Positions 7,472-15,736 of a stretch of 39,698 nucleotides of DNA are shown here, piece after piece. Both the position numbers and the translations under genes were made by a program. Source of the stretch: Pseudomonadota bacterium (GTDB lineage: Bacteria; Pseudomonadota; Gammaproteobacteria; Steroidobacterales; Steroidobacteraceae); contig JAPLSF010000289.1 in assembly GCA_026398785.1 (NCBI GenBank), positions 1 through 39,698 of the forward strand, read 5' to 3'. Positions within the stretch are counted from its first letter, which is position 1. The number at the start of each line of letters is the position of its first letter. The notes under the pieces are model-generated. The model was given only the letters and a program-made list of their open reading frames with translations, made no database searches and was not told the DNA's origin.

Positions 7472-8214
7472 GCAGCCTCGCAGGCGAATTCGCCCTGATC
7501 ACCGGCGCCACGCGAGGCATCGGTCGCGCCATCGCGCTGGAACTCGGCAAGCGCGGTGCGCGGATCGCGGGCACCGCTACGACGCAAGCCGGTGCGCAGA
7601 CCATCGATGCGTACCTCAAGGAGGCGGGCATTACGGGACGGGGCCTGGTGCTGGACGTCGCCGACGCGGGTGCCGTCGAAGCGTGCTTCAAGGGCGTGGA
7701 GGCGGCGGAGGGCACCCCGTCCATCCTCGTCAACAACGCCGGCATCACGCGCGACGGCCTGCTCATGCGCATGAGCGCGGACGACTGGCAGGCCGTGCTC
7801 GATACCGATCTGAGCGCGGTCTACCGCACCTGCAAAGCCGTCATGCGCGGAATGATGAAGGCGCGCAAAGGCCGGATCGTGAACATCGCGTCCGTCATCG
7901 GCGTGATGGGTAACGCCGGCCAGACCAACTATGCGGCGGCCAAGGCGGGCATGATCGGCTTCAGCAAGAGCCTCGCGCGCGAGGTCGGCTCACGCAATAT
8001 CACGGTGAACGTGGTGGCCCCGGGCTTCATTGTCACCGACATGACGGACGCCCTGGGCGAGGCCCAGAAAACGTCGCTGCTGACGCAGGTTCCGCTCGGC
8101 CGCCTGGGGTCGCCCGCCGATATTGCGGCGGCCGTTGCCTTCCTGGCTGGACCCGAAGCGGCCTACATCACCGGCGAGACCCTGCATGTCAACGGCGGTA
8201 TGTATATGATCTGA
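7468..8214 (+). CDS. fabG: 3-oxoacyl-ACP reductase (FabG)
   Basis: NADPH-dependent short-chain dehydrogenase that reduces 3-oxoacyl-ACP in each elongation cycle. The product is 248 residues. Cofactor loop TGATRGIG (12-19), NNAG at 89-92, catalytic Ser142 and Tyr155-x3-Lys159 (NYAAAKAG), and the C-terminal ETLHVNGGMYM all fit FabG. The fourth member of the catalytic tetrad, usually Asn in a TNLS motif, is Asp114 here (TDLS). The start at 7468 overlaps the fabD stop by four bases; the frame is open further upstream but only as a shadow of fabD. Confidence 0.96.
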   Translation: MSSLAGEFALITGATRGIGRAIALELGKRGARIAGTATTQAGAQTIDAYLKEAGITGRGLVLDVADAGAVEACFKGVEAAEGTPSILVNNAGITRDGLLMRMSADDWQAVLDTDLSAVYRTCKAVMRGMMKARKGRIVNIASVIGVMGNAGQTNYAAAKAGMIGFSKSLAREVGSRNITVNVVAPGFIVTDMTDALGEAQKTSLLTQVPLGRLGSPADIAAAVAFLAGPEAAYITGETLHVNGGMYMI

Positions 8215-8231
8215 TTGGCGTTTCGGGCTAA

Positions 8232-8262
8232 TTGGACCCTTGCCACGGCCTTAACATAGAAT
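8232..8262 (+). promoter_or_regulatory. Putative promoter for acpP
   Basis: In the 120-base gap between fabG and acpP, TTGGAC (8232-8237) and TAGAAT (8257-8262) are separated by 19 bases, a slightly long but plausible sigma-70 arrangement. acpP is usually transcribed more strongly than its neighbours, so an internal promoter here would make sense. Sequence-based inference only. Confidence 0.35.
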
Positions 8263-8334
8263 ACGCGCCCCATGCCGGCCCCTTGCAGGCCCGGATCGGC
8301 AGATTTTGTTTCCTTCCAAAGGATCCCTACGACA

Positions 8335-8577
8335 ATGAGCAGTATTGAACAGCGGGTGAAGGCGATCGTCGCCGAGCAACTGGGCGTCAAGGAAGAGGAA
8401 GTCACCAACGAATCCTCCTTCGTCGACGACCTCGGTGCGGACTCGCTCGACACTGTCGAACTAGTGATGGCGCTCGAAGAGGAATTCGAGACCGAAATTC
8501 CCGACGAGGACGCCGAGAAGATCACGACCGTCCAGCAGGCAATCGACTACATCAACGAGCGCCGCACCCAGGCCTGA
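8335..8577 (+). CDS. acpP: Acyl carrier protein (AcpP)
   Basis: Carries growing acyl chains on a 4'-phosphopantetheine arm. The product is 80 residues, the standard length, and highly acidic. The arm attaches to Ser37 within GADSLDTVE. Helix I ([15 protein letters not shown]), helix II ([13 protein letters not shown]) and the [10 protein letters not shown]-terminal helix are canonical. The start is the ATG at 8335 preceded by AAAGGA; an in-frame ATG at 8272 would add 21 residues unlike any ACP. Flanked by fabG and fabF as expected. Confidence 0.98.
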   Translation: MSSIEQRVKAIVAEQLGVKEEEVTNESSFVDDLGADSLDTVELVMALEEEFETEIPDEDAEKITTVQQAIDYINERRTQA

Positions 8578-8592
8578 GCTGCGCCTCGTGCC

Positions 8593-8614
8593 GGGCCGCC
8601 ATGGACGGCGGTCC
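8593..8614 (+). other. GC-rich hairpin between acpP and fabF
   Basis: An 8-base-pair stem (GGGCCGCC pairing with GGCGGTCC, one G-U pair) closes a 6-base loop, 16 bases after the acpP stop. No run of T follows, so it is not a classical intrinsic terminator. It could attenuate read-through or protect the 3' end of acpP mRNA. The structure is seen; the function is inferred. Confidence 0.35.
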
Positions 8615-8652
8615 TGCAACATCGTTTCAGTGAATCCTCGGGGGGACCCAGC

Positions 8653-9897
8653 TTGTCCAGGCGCAGAGTCGTCGTCACAGGTTTAGGCATCGTTTCCCCG
8701 CTCGGCAGCACCGTCGCGACCGCCTGGGAGGGCATCGTGAATGGTCGCAGCGGCATTGGTCTCATTGACAAGATGGACCTGAGCGCCTTCCCGGTCCGCA
8801 TCGGCGGGCAGGCGAAGGACTTCGATGCCGAGGCCTACATGGCGCCCAAGGACGTGCGGAAATTCGATCCGTTCGTGCCGTTTGGCGTGGCTTCCGCCAC
8901 GCAGGCCATCAAGGATTCCGGCTTCGCGGTCACCGAGACCAACTGCGCGCGTATCGGCGTCGCGATGGGCGCCGGCATCGGCGGGCTCTCGACCATCGAA
9001 GAAAACACGGCGAAGTGGCTCGAGGCGAAGACGCCGCGCAAGATCTCCCCGTTTTTCATCCCTGGCAGCATCATCAACGCAGCTGCCGGGCAGGTGTCGA
9101 TCCATCATGGCCTGCGCGGACCGAACATCGCGCTGGTCACGGCCTGCACGACGTCGACGCATTCGATTGGCCTGGGCTGCCGCCTGATCCAGTACGGCGA
9201 CGCCGACATCATGGTGGCGGGCGGCTCCGAGATGGCGTTCACGCCGCTCGGCGTCGGCAGCTTCTGCCAGGCGCGTGCGCTTTCCCTGCGCAATGACGAG
9301 CCTGCACGTGCCAGCCGTCCGTGGGACAAGGACCGCGATGGTTTCGTGATGGCGGAGGGCGGCGGTGCCATCGTCCTCGAAGAATACGAACACGCGAAGG
9401 CGCGCGGTGCACGAATCTATGCGGAGCTCGTCGGCTTCGGCATGAGCGGCGACGCGCACCACATCACCGCGCCGCCGGAAGACGGCGAGGGCGCACGGCT
9501 GGCGATGACCGCGGCCATCCGCGATGCCGAGATCAATCCCGAAGCGGTCGACTACATCAACGCACACGCCACCTCGACCGAACTCGGCGACCGCGCCGAG
9601 ACGATCGCGATCAAGCGCGCGCTCGGCGACCACTCGCGCAAGGTCGCGGTGAGCTCGACCAAGTCGATGACCGGCCACTTGCTCGGAGCCGCAGGCGTCG
9701 TCGAAGCGATCTTCTCGATCCTTGCGATCCGCGACGGCGTGCTGCCACCGACGATCAACCTCGAGCACCCGGACCCGGACTGCGACCTCGACTACGTGCC
9801 GGGGACTGCGCGCCAGGCGCCAGTCCGCATCGCGCTGTCGAACTCGTTCGGCTTCGGTGGCACGAACGGCAGCCTGATCTTCCGCGCGCTCGGCTGA
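8653..9897 (+). CDS. fabF: 3-oxoacyl-ACP synthase II (FabF)
   Basis: Condensing enzyme that elongates acyl-ACP with malonyl-ACP. The product is 414 residues. The catalytic triad is Cys165 (VTACTTSTHSIG), His305 (NAHATSTELGD) and His342 (TGHLLGAAG), all intact and correctly spaced. The N-terminal RRVVVTGLGIVSPLG and C-terminal SNSFGFGGTNGSL are hallmark FabF ends. The start is TTG at 8653, preceded by a strong GGGGGA site; no ATG is nearby and homology begins at once. Downstream pabB begins 21 bases after the stop. Confidence 0.96.
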   Translation: MSRRRVVVTGLGIVSPLGSTVATAWEGIVNGRSGIGLIDKMDLSAFPVRIGGQAKDFDAEAYMAPKDVRKFDPFVPFGVASATQAIKDSGFAVTETNCARIGVAMGAGIGGLSTIEENTAKWLEAKTPRKISPFFIPGSIINAAAGQVSIHHGLRGPNIALVTACTTSTHSIGLGCRLIQYGDADIMVAGGSEMAFTPLGVGSFCQARALSLRNDEPARASRPWDKDRDGFVMAEGGGAIVLEEYEHAKARGARIYAELVGFGMSGDAHHITAPPEDGEGARLAMTAAIRDAEINPEAVDYINAHATSTELGDRAETIAIKRALGDHSRKVAVSSTKSMTGHLLGAAGVVEAIFSILAIRDGVLPPTINLEHPDPDCDLDYVPGTARQAPVRIALSNSFGFGGTNGSLIFRALG

Positions 9898-9918
9898 GCG
9901 CGCGAGCCGCCGCCAGCC

Positions 9919-11268
9919 ATGCGCGAAGCCGACCTGCTCGCGCTGCACGAGCGCTTTCCCGCCCGTTATCCCGTCCTGCTCGAGAGCGTGAGCGGCGAAG
10001 AGTCGCTCGGGCGTCACGACGTCCTGTTCGCGTTGCCCGGCGAACGGCTGGTGCAAGCGTCCGACGGCCAGCTCACGGGCGACGTCCCCGAAGCGACGTC
10101 GGGTGGCCGGTTTCTCGACGCGCTCGATCGCTGGGTAGCCCGTGAACGCGGCTCAGGCGACAGTGTCCCGGGTGGGACCGTGTTCGCCGCCGGTTGGTTC
10201 CTCTACCTCGGCTACGAGCTTGCGGGCGAGATCGAACCGACGCTGGATCTGCCCGCCTCGCACCTGCCGCGAGCGGTGGCGTGGCGCATGCATGGCGCGT
10301 TGCTGCGCGACCGGCGGACCCGCGAGGTTCGCATCGTCGCGCGCGACGCCGGGGTCCTCGAGCGACTGCGGGAGCAGGTCCGTGCCGATGTCGCCGCCGT
10401 CGCCAGCGCGGCAGAACGGATTCCGCCCGCCGTGTTGGCCACGGCGGTCGCCGAGGAGGAACCGCAGGTGTTCCTCGATGGCGTGCACGAAGTGCTCGAC
10501 GCCATCGCGCGTGGCGACGTCTACCAGGCCAATCTCTCGCGCTCCTGGCGCGCCAGCCTGGCGCCGGGCGCAACGGTGTCGGACCTTTACCAGGCCCTGC
10601 GGCGCGCGAACCCGGCACCTTTCGCCGCGCTCGCACAGTTCAGCGATTTCGCGCTGCTGAGTTCATCGCCCGAGCGCCTGCTGCAACTGCAGGACGGCAT
10701 CGCCAGCACCCGCCCCATCGCCGGCACTCGTCCGCGCGGGCGGGACGATGTCGCCGATGCAGCGCTCAAGAGCGAACTCAAGCTCAACGAAAAGGAACGC
10801 GCCGAGCACATCATGTTGGTGGACCTCGAACGCAACGACCTCGGTCGCATCTGCCGGGGCGGCACCGTCGAGGTCGACGAGTTCATGACCATCGAAACGT
10901 ACGCTACCGTGCACCACATCGTGTCGAACGTGCGCGGCGTGCTGCGCGATGACGTGACCCCGGGCCAGGCGATCGCCGCCGTGTTCCCGGGTGGAACGAT
11001 CACCGGTTGCCCCAAGGTGCGGTGCATGGGCCTGCTTGCAGGGCTCGAGCGCGAGCCGCGTGACGCGTATACCGGATCGCTGGGGTACCTCGACCTGAAC
11101 GGCGCAATGGACCTCAACATCCTGATCCGCACGCTGACCGTGCGTGACCGTGAGATTGGATTTCGGACCGGGGCCGGCATCGTGGCAGACTCCGTACCCG
11201 AGGCCGAATTGGCTGAAACCCGCGCGAAGGCGCATGGAATCCTGCGGGCGCTGGGAGAACGACGATGA
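9919..11268 (+). CDS. pabB: Aminodeoxychorismate synthase component I (PabB)
   Basis: Converts chorismate to 4-amino-4-deoxychorismate for folate synthesis, using ammonia from a glutamine amidotransferase (PabA, not in the window). The product is 449 residues: an N-terminal divergent domain, then the chorismate-binding domain with VYQANLSR (about 201-208), SSSPERLL, EHIMLVDLERNDLGR and FPGGTITGCPKVR. The motif that holds Lys in E. coli PabB (PIKGT) reads PIAGT here, with Ala268, as in anthranilate synthase TrpE. The tight coupling to pabC (ATGATG overlap) argues for PabB over TrpE. Confidence 0.88.
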   Translation: MREADLLALHERFPARYPVLLESVSGEESLGRHDVLFALPGERLVQASDGQLTGDVPEATSGGRFLDALDRWVARERGSGDSVPGGTVFAAGWFLYLGYELAGEIEPTLDLPASHLPRAVAWRMHGALLRDRRTREVRIVARDAGVLERLREQVRADVAAVASAAERIPPAVLATAVAEEEPQVFLDGVHEVLDAIARGDVYQANLSRSWRASLAPGATVSDLYQALRRANPAPFAALAQFSDFALLSSSPERLLQLQDGIASTRPIAGTRPRGRDDVADAALKSELKLNEKERAEHIMLVDLERNDLGRICRGGTVEVDEFMTIETYATVHHIVSNVRGVLRDDVTPGQAIAAVFPGGTITGCPKVRCMGLLAGLEREPRDAYTGSLGYLDLNGAMDLNILIRTLTVRDREIGFRTGAGIVADSVPEAELAETRAKAHGILRALGERR

Positions 11269-12086
11269 TGGGTCGGAAGTTCGTGAATGGCGTCGAAGGC
11301 GGCAGCGTGTCGGTGGACGACCGCGGGCTGCAGTACGGCGATGGCCTGTTCGAGACCATGGGTGCAACGAACGGGCGGGTGCGGCGCTTTCAGAGTCACA
11401 TGGCGCGTCTTGCCGAAGGCTGTCACCGACTCGGCATGCCGCCGCCGCCGGTCGACCTCATCGAAACGGATTGCCTGCGTGCGCTCGAAGGCTTCGGCGC
11501 CGCCGTGGTCAAGCTGACGCTGACGCGGGGCCCTGGTCCGCGCGGCTATCCGCCCCCGACAGAGCCGAGCCTCACGCGCATCGTCGTCTCGACAGCCCAG
11601 CAGGTGTCCGAGTCCGAGGCGGCGCGGCCGCTCACCCTGCGCGTGTGCGAGACCCGGCTGGGCCGTAATCCCCGGCTCGCGGGCATGAAACACCTCAATC
11701 GCCTCGAGCAGGTGCTCGCCGGCGCCGAGCTGCGCGAACCTGCGGTCGACGAGGGCCTGATGCGTTCGACCGACGACCGCATCGTTTGTGCGACGGCGGC
11801 CAACGTTTTCCTGGTGCGCAGCGGTGAACTGCTAACGCCGCAGATCAGCGACTGCGGCGTGTCGGGCGTAATGCGCGAGGTGATGTTGCGCCTGGCGAAG
11901 ACGCTCGGCATCCACGTCGAGGTTGGTGACTACACGCTCGACGACGTAGTCCAGGCCGACGAATGCTTCCTGACCAATGCCGTGCGTGGCATCCGGCCGG
12001 TCGGCTGCATCGTGGGCGTGAATGACTTCCGGCCGCGGGAGATGACGGCACGGCTGCGCGCTGCGGTCGAGACTGCCGAAGAATGA
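11265..12086 (+). CDS. pabC: Aminodeoxychorismate lyase (PabC)
   Basis: PLP enzyme of the class IV aminotransferase fold that cleaves 4-amino-4-deoxychorismate to p-aminobenzoate and pyruvate. The product is 273 residues. The pyridoxal lysine is Lys142 in GMKHLNRLEQVLA; DRGLQYGDGLFETM at the N-terminus and ECFLTNAVRGIRPV near the C-terminus are typical of PabC. It overlaps pabB at its start and mltG at its end, each by four bases, giving a tightly coupled pabB-pabC-mltG unit. Branched-chain and D-amino-acid aminotransferases share the fold, but the neighbour settles the call. Confidence 0.92.
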   Translation: MMGRKFVNGVEGGSVSVDDRGLQYGDGLFETMGATNGRVRRFQSHMARLAEGCHRLGMPPPPVDLIETDCLRALEGFGAAVVKLTLTRGPGPRGYPPPTEPSLTRIVVSTAQQVSESEAARPLTLRVCETRLGRNPRLAGMKHLNRLEQVLAGAELREPAVDEGLMRSTDDRIVCATAANVFLVRSGELLTPQISDCGVSGVMREVMLRLAKTLGIHVEVGDYTLDDVVQADECFLTNAVRGIRPVGCIVGVNDFRPREMTARLRAAVETAEE

Positions 12087-13117
12087 AGTCGGTGCGGCGC
12101 ACGCTGCTCGCGCTACTGGCGATCGCCGTGCTCGTCGCCGCCGCCGGCGCGCTGTACGTTCGTCACTGGCTGGCGCAGCCGCTGGCGATCGGATCCGAAC
12201 CCGCCATCGTCGATGTCCAGCCCGGGCAAACGCTCACGGCCGTGTCGCGTCAACTCGCTGCCCGCGGTTTGCTGACCCACCCGCGGCTGCTCGCGCTCTA
12301 CGGCCGGTTCATCGGCGCCGATTCGCGGCTGCACGCGGGAGAGTTTTCGATCAAGCCGGGCACGTCGCCCCGGGGCCTGCTGCAGGCCCTGGTGAGCGGG
12401 GCCGTCGTCCAGCACTCGGTCACGGTCGTCGAGGGCTGGACGTTCCGCGAGTTGCGCAAGGCGCTTGCGGCCGCACCGACGCTGGAGCACATGACCCGCG
12501 GCATGCGGGACGACGCAGTCATGCGCGCGCTCGGCGAGGAAGGCAAGCCTCCCGAAGGCCTGTTCTTTCCCGACACGTACCTGTTCGCCAAAGGTACCCG
12601 CGACATCGACCTGCTGCGCCAGTCGCGCGCTCGCATGCGCAAGGAACTGGCGGCGGCCTGGGCGACACGGCACGAAAACCTGCCGCTCAAGGACGAGTAC
12701 GAGGCGCTGGTCCTGGCCTCGATCATCGAGCGCGAAACAGGGCATCCGGACGAGCGTGCGCGCATCGCGGGCGTATTCATCGAGCGACTGCGCCTGGGCA
12801 TGCGTCTGCAGACGGACCCGACCGTCATCTACGGGCTCGGCGAAAAGTTCGACGGCAACCTGCGGCGCGCTGATCTCGAACGCGACGGGCCGTACAATAC
12901 GTACACACGGGCAGGTCTGCCGCCGACGCCGATTGCGCTTCCCGGGGCCGCTTCGTTGCGGGCGGCGGTACAACCCGACGAGCGCGGCGAACTCTTCTTC
13001 GTCGCGACGGGCGAGGGCGACGGCGGGCACGCGTTCTCGAAGACGCTGGCGGAGCACGAGGCCGCCGTGCGGCGGTACCTCGTGCGTTACCGGCAACAGC
13101 ACAGCAAAGGTCGTTGA
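12083..13117 (+). CDS. mltG: Endolytic peptidoglycan transglycosylase MltG (YceG-like)
   Basis: Inner-membrane lytic transglycosylase that cuts nascent glycan strands and is proposed to end their elongation. The product is 344 residues: one N-terminal membrane helix (about 7-24), a LysM-like domain (VQPGQTLTAVSRQLAARGLL), then the YceG domain. The catalytic Glu is Glu216 in LASIIERETG, followed by GMRLQTDPTVIYGLG and PYNTYTRAGLPPTPI. Gene order pabC-mltG-tmk-holB is the classical one in gammaproteobacteria. Overlaps both neighbours by four bases. Confidence 0.95.
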   Translation: MKSVRRTLLALLAIAVLVAAAGALYVRHWLAQPLAIGSEPAIVDVQPGQTLTAVSRQLAARGLLTHPRLLALYGRFIGADSRLHAGEFSIKPGTSPRGLLQALVSGAVVQHSVTVVEGWTFRELRKALAAAPTLEHMTRGMRDDAVMRALGEEGKPPEGLFFPDTYLFAKGTRDIDLLRQSRARMRKELAAAWATRHENLPLKDEYEALVLASIIERETGHPDERARIAGVFIERLRLGMRLQTDPTVIYGLGEKFDGNLRRADLERDGPYNTYTRAGLPPTPIALPGAASLRAAVQPDERGELFFVATGEGDGGHAFSKTLAEHEAAVRRYLVRYRQQHSKGR

Positions 13118-13770
13118 GCAGCGTGCAAGGCAGGTTCATCACGTTCGAAGGCGGCGAGGGCGTCGGCAAGTCGACGCAGATCAGGCGCGCGGCTGCCTGG
13201 CTGGAAGCAGCGGGCGTCGAAGTCGTGCTGACGCGTGAGCCGGGTGGCACACCGAGGGCCGAACAGTTGCGCCGCATCCTGCTCGAGCGCACCGACGAGC
13301 CCATGCCGCAGTCATGCGAACTGCTGCTGATGTTCGCGGCGCGCGCGAGCCACCTCGCCAACCTGATCGAACCGGCCGTCGCGCGCGGTGCATGGGTGTT
13401 GTGCGACCGGTTTACCGATGCCACCTACGCCTACCAGGGGGGCGGCCGCGGCGTGCCCACCGCTGCCATCGATGCGCTCGTCCGCATCGTGCATCCGCAG
13501 CGCCAGCCCGATCTCACCGTGTTGCTCGACGCACCGATCGCCATCGGCATGGCTCGTGCGCGCGTGCGCAACGGCACCGATGGGCCTGACCGGTTCGAGT
13601 CTGAACGCGCCGAATTCTTCGAGCGTGTCCGGCAGGGTTACCTGCAGCGCGCGGCGCAGGAATCGGCACGGTTCCGCGTCGTCGATGCGAGCGGCGAACT
13701 CGAGCACGTCGCAGCGGCCATCCGGGCAGCCCTGCAGCCGATGCTCGTCACCAGGTCGCCGTCGCGATGA
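13114..13770 (+). CDS. tmk: Thymidylate kinase (Tmk)
   Basis: Phosphorylates dTMP to dTDP in DNA precursor synthesis. The product is 218 residues. P-loop FEGGEGVGKST (11-21), DR(Y/F) motif in LCDRFTDATYAYQGGGRG, TREPGGTP loop and a LID region near RNGTDGPDRFE are all present. The start is TTG at 13114 overlapping the mltG stop; GTG at 13123 is an alternative that would still leave the P-loop intact. Its end overlaps holB by four bases. Confidence 0.95.
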   Translation: MSSVQGRFITFEGGEGVGKSTQIRRAAAWLEAAGVEVVLTREPGGTPRAEQLRRILLERTDEPMPQSCELLLMFAARASHLANLIEPAVARGAWVLCDRFTDATYAYQGGGRGVPTAAIDALVRIVHPQRQPDLTVLLDAPIAIGMARARVRNGTDGPDRFESERAEFFERVRQGYLQRAAQESARFRVVDASGELEHVAAAIRAALQPMLVTRSPSR

Positions 13771-14810
13771 GCCCGGACGCGGACGACGACACCACTGGCA
13801 GCGCCGGTGACCAGGATTTCGCGCCGCTGCCGATCGACCTGCTGCCGTGGCATGAGTCCGCCTGCGACAAGTTGACCGCGGCGGTTGCTTCCCAGCGCCT
13901 GTCGCACGGATTGCTGCTGCAGGGACCGGCAGGCGTCGGCAAGGAGCGTTTCGCTTCCGCGCTCGCAGCAGCATTGTTCTGCTCGGCTCGCGGCGCGCGC
14001 CTCGAGGCCTGCGGCGAATGCGCCGAGTGTCAGCTCAGCAGGGCGGGGACCCACCCTGACATGCACTGGTTGCGCATTCCCACAGACAAGAAATCGATCG
14101 GCGTCGACCAGGTGCGCGAGGTCTGCGAGCAGCTCTCGATGACGAGCATGCGGCGTGGCTACCGGGTGGCGGTGATTGCGCCGGCCGAGAAGATGACGCC
14201 GTCGGCGCAGAACGCGTTGCTCAAGACGCTCGAGGAGCCTGCGCCACGCACCGTGCTGGTGCTGGTCACTGCGCGGCCGTCTGCGCTGTTACCCACACTG
14301 CGCAGTCGGTGTCAGCGCATCGAGGTGGCGCGTCCCGGGCATGCGTTAGCCCTGCGCTGGCTCACCACGGCTCTCGGCAGCGCGCCGCCACCCCGCTTGC
14401 TGGCCGTGGCCGGAGGGTCACCGCTCAAGGCGCTCGCGCTTGCGCCAAATTTCGCGGATCTCGAAGCACAGATGGCGGGGCTGCTCGAAGCGTTGCTGGA
14501 CGGCCGGATCGAGGTCACGCGTGCTGCCGCCGACATGCAGGGCGCGGGGCTGCCGACGCGGCTCGACTGGCTCGAAGCATGGCTCGCAGCCGCTGTCCAG
14601 GCCGCGACCGGGCTCGCCAATGAGAATCCCCTCACGTTTCGGACCGGTTCGCTCTTGCAAAGGGCAGCGGCCGAGTTGAACATAACCAAGGCGTTCCAGG
14701 TATTGGACCGCTTGCGCGAGGCCCGCCGCCTGCTTGAAGGCTCGGCATCCGCGCCCCTCGTGGTCGAAACCTTGCTGCTCGAATTGCGAGCCGCGGCGTC
14801 GGCCCGCTGA
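13767..14810 (+). CDS. holB: DNA polymerase III subunit delta' (HolB)
   Basis: Clamp-loader subunit of the replicative polymerase. The product is 347 residues. A degenerate P-loop GPAGVGKE (53-60) lacks the Ser/Thr after Lys, as expected for the non-ATPase delta' subunit. A four-cysteine zinc site (Cys72, Cys82, Cys85, Cys88 in ACGECAECQ), AEKMTPSAQNALLKTLEEP and the LRSRCQRIEV sensor region follow. Residues 1-20 are an acidic extension ahead of the usual start. Sits in the standard tmk-holB-pilZ order. Confidence 0.95.
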   Translation: MSPDADDDTTGSAGDQDFAPLPIDLLPWHESACDKLTAAVASQRLSHGLLLQGPAGVGKERFASALAAALFCSARGARLEACGECAECQLSRAGTHPDMHWLRIPTDKKSIGVDQVREVCEQLSMTSMRRGYRVAVIAPAEKMTPSAQNALLKTLEEPAPRTVLVLVTARPSALLPTLRSRCQRIEVARPGHALALRWLTTALGSAPPPRLLAVAGGSPLKALALAPNFADLEAQMAGLLEALLDGRIEVTRAAADMQGAGLPTRLDWLEAWLAAAVQAATGLANENPLTFRTGSLLQRAAAELNITKAFQVLDRLREARRLLEGSASAPLVVETLLLELRAAASAR

Positions 14811-14831
14811 TGGAGCACTGAGAAGATCCTG

Positions 14832-15194
14832 ATGAGCCCCGTCCCCGCGCGACAACCGAATAAGCCTGGCTTGCTGACGCTCACCATCAAGGACAAGAGC
14901 GCGCTGTACCTCGCTTACATGCCCTTCGTGAAGAACGGCGGGCTCTTCATTCCAACGAGCAGCAACTATCGCCTGGGCGACGAGGTGTTCATGCTGCTCA
15001 ACCTTATGGGCGAAGACGAAAAGCTGCCGGTGGCCGGGCGCGTCATCTGGATGACGCCCAAAGGCGCGCAGGGCAAGCGCACGGCCGGCATCGGCGTGCA
15101 GTTCAGCGAGCAGGATCGTGGCAACACGCAGCGCAAGATCGAGTCGTACCTGGCGGGCGCGCTCGGCGGCGACAAACCCACACACACGATGTAG
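14832..15194 (+). CDS. pilZ: PilZ-domain protein, type IV pilus assembly type
   Basis: Small cytoplasmic protein needed for type IV pilus biogenesis in relatives, acting through the pilus ATPase partner. The product is 120 residues with a single PilZ beta-barrel: AYMPFVKNGGLFIPTSS, YRLGDEVFMLLNLM, GRVIWMTPKGAQGKRTAGIGVQF. The N-terminal RxxxR and (D/N)xSxxG motifs that bind cyclic di-GMP are absent, which is normal for this PilZ class. Location directly after holB is the classical place for pilZ. The usual downstream tatD is missing here. Confidence 0.9.
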   Translation: MSPVPARQPNKPGLLTLTIKDKSALYLAYMPFVKNGGLFIPTSSNYRLGDEVFMLLNLMGEDEKLPVAGRVIWMTPKGAQGKRTAGIGVQFSEQDRGNTQRKIESYLAGALGGDKPTHTM

Positions 15195-15221
15195 CGTCGG
15201 ACGGGCCTGAGCCCACCGGGC

Positions 15222-15227
15222 TATAAT
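15222..15227 (+). promoter_or_regulatory. Putative -10 element before the small secreted-protein gene
   Basis: A perfect TATAAT lies 25 bases upstream of the ATG at 15253, and a CTGGAGG ribosome-binding site lies between them. No convincing -35 hexamer is seen. Inference from sequence. Confidence 0.35.
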
Positions 15228-15252
15228 CACAGAACCCGGCTGGAGGTCGCGA

Positions 15253-15684
15253 ATGAATTCCCTGGTTCGTCTTCTGTTTGTTGGTGTCACCCTCTGCAGC
15301 TACCAGCCTGTGTCGGCCGCAGAAACTGAGCAGGCTGCGGTCAAGCCTGCCGCTGCCCCTGCCGCTGTGGCAGTGCCTGCCGCAGCTTCCGCGACTCCTG
15401 CTGCTCGCGTCGCGCCGTCAGCTCAGACCGCCAAGCCGGCTGACACCGTCGCGACAAAGGCCAGCGACGGTCGGGAAACGGCGGCTGCGCGTGTTCCGCC
15501 CGGCTATAAGGCCAGGGAGATCGACGGTGAGACCGTCTATTGCCGCAAGAGCACTCCGCTCGGCTCGCGCTTTCCGACGCAGGTCTGCATGACGGTGGCA
15601 CAGTACGAAGAATCCGTGCGTCAGGCCGACGGGCTGCGGCAGGAGCTCACCGGCAAGCAGAAGAGTTACTCGATTTCACAGTAG
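15253..15684 (+). CDS. Small secreted Ala/Pro-rich protein of unknown function
   Basis: The product is 143 residues. An N-terminal signal peptide (about 1-22, cleavage near VSA/AE) is followed by a low-complexity Ala/Pro/Val/Lys linker to about residue 75. A compact C-terminal segment follows: PGYKAREIDGETVYCRK, then a second cysteine in TQVCMTVAQYEE. The two cysteines, about 17 residues apart, could form a disulfide in the periplasm. I recall similar YCRK...VCMT tails in uncharacterised proteins of Xanthomonadales-like bacteria, but I cannot assign a function. Own promoter and ribosome-binding site; convergent with the next gene. Confidence 0.75.
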   Translation: MNSLVRLLFVGVTLCSYQPVSAAETEQAAVKPAAAPAAVAVPAAASATPAARVAPSAQTAKPADTVATKASDGRETAAARVPPGYKAREIDGETVYCRKSTPLGSRFPTQVCMTVAQYEESVRQADGLRQELTGKQKSYSISQ

Positions 15685-15736
15685 GATCGAGGTCGGCGCA
15701 GTACGTGTAGCGGCTGGCCGTAAATTTTCGTTCCGA

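Noticed and set aside
8683-10056. 457-codon minus-strand open frame opposite fabF
   Set aside because: Shadow caused by high GC; fabF on the plus strand has its full catalytic triad.
14832-15194. Cyclic-di-GMP receptor role for the PilZ protein
   Set aside because: The RxxxR and (D/N)xSxxG binding motifs are absent; it belongs to the pilus-assembly PilZ class.
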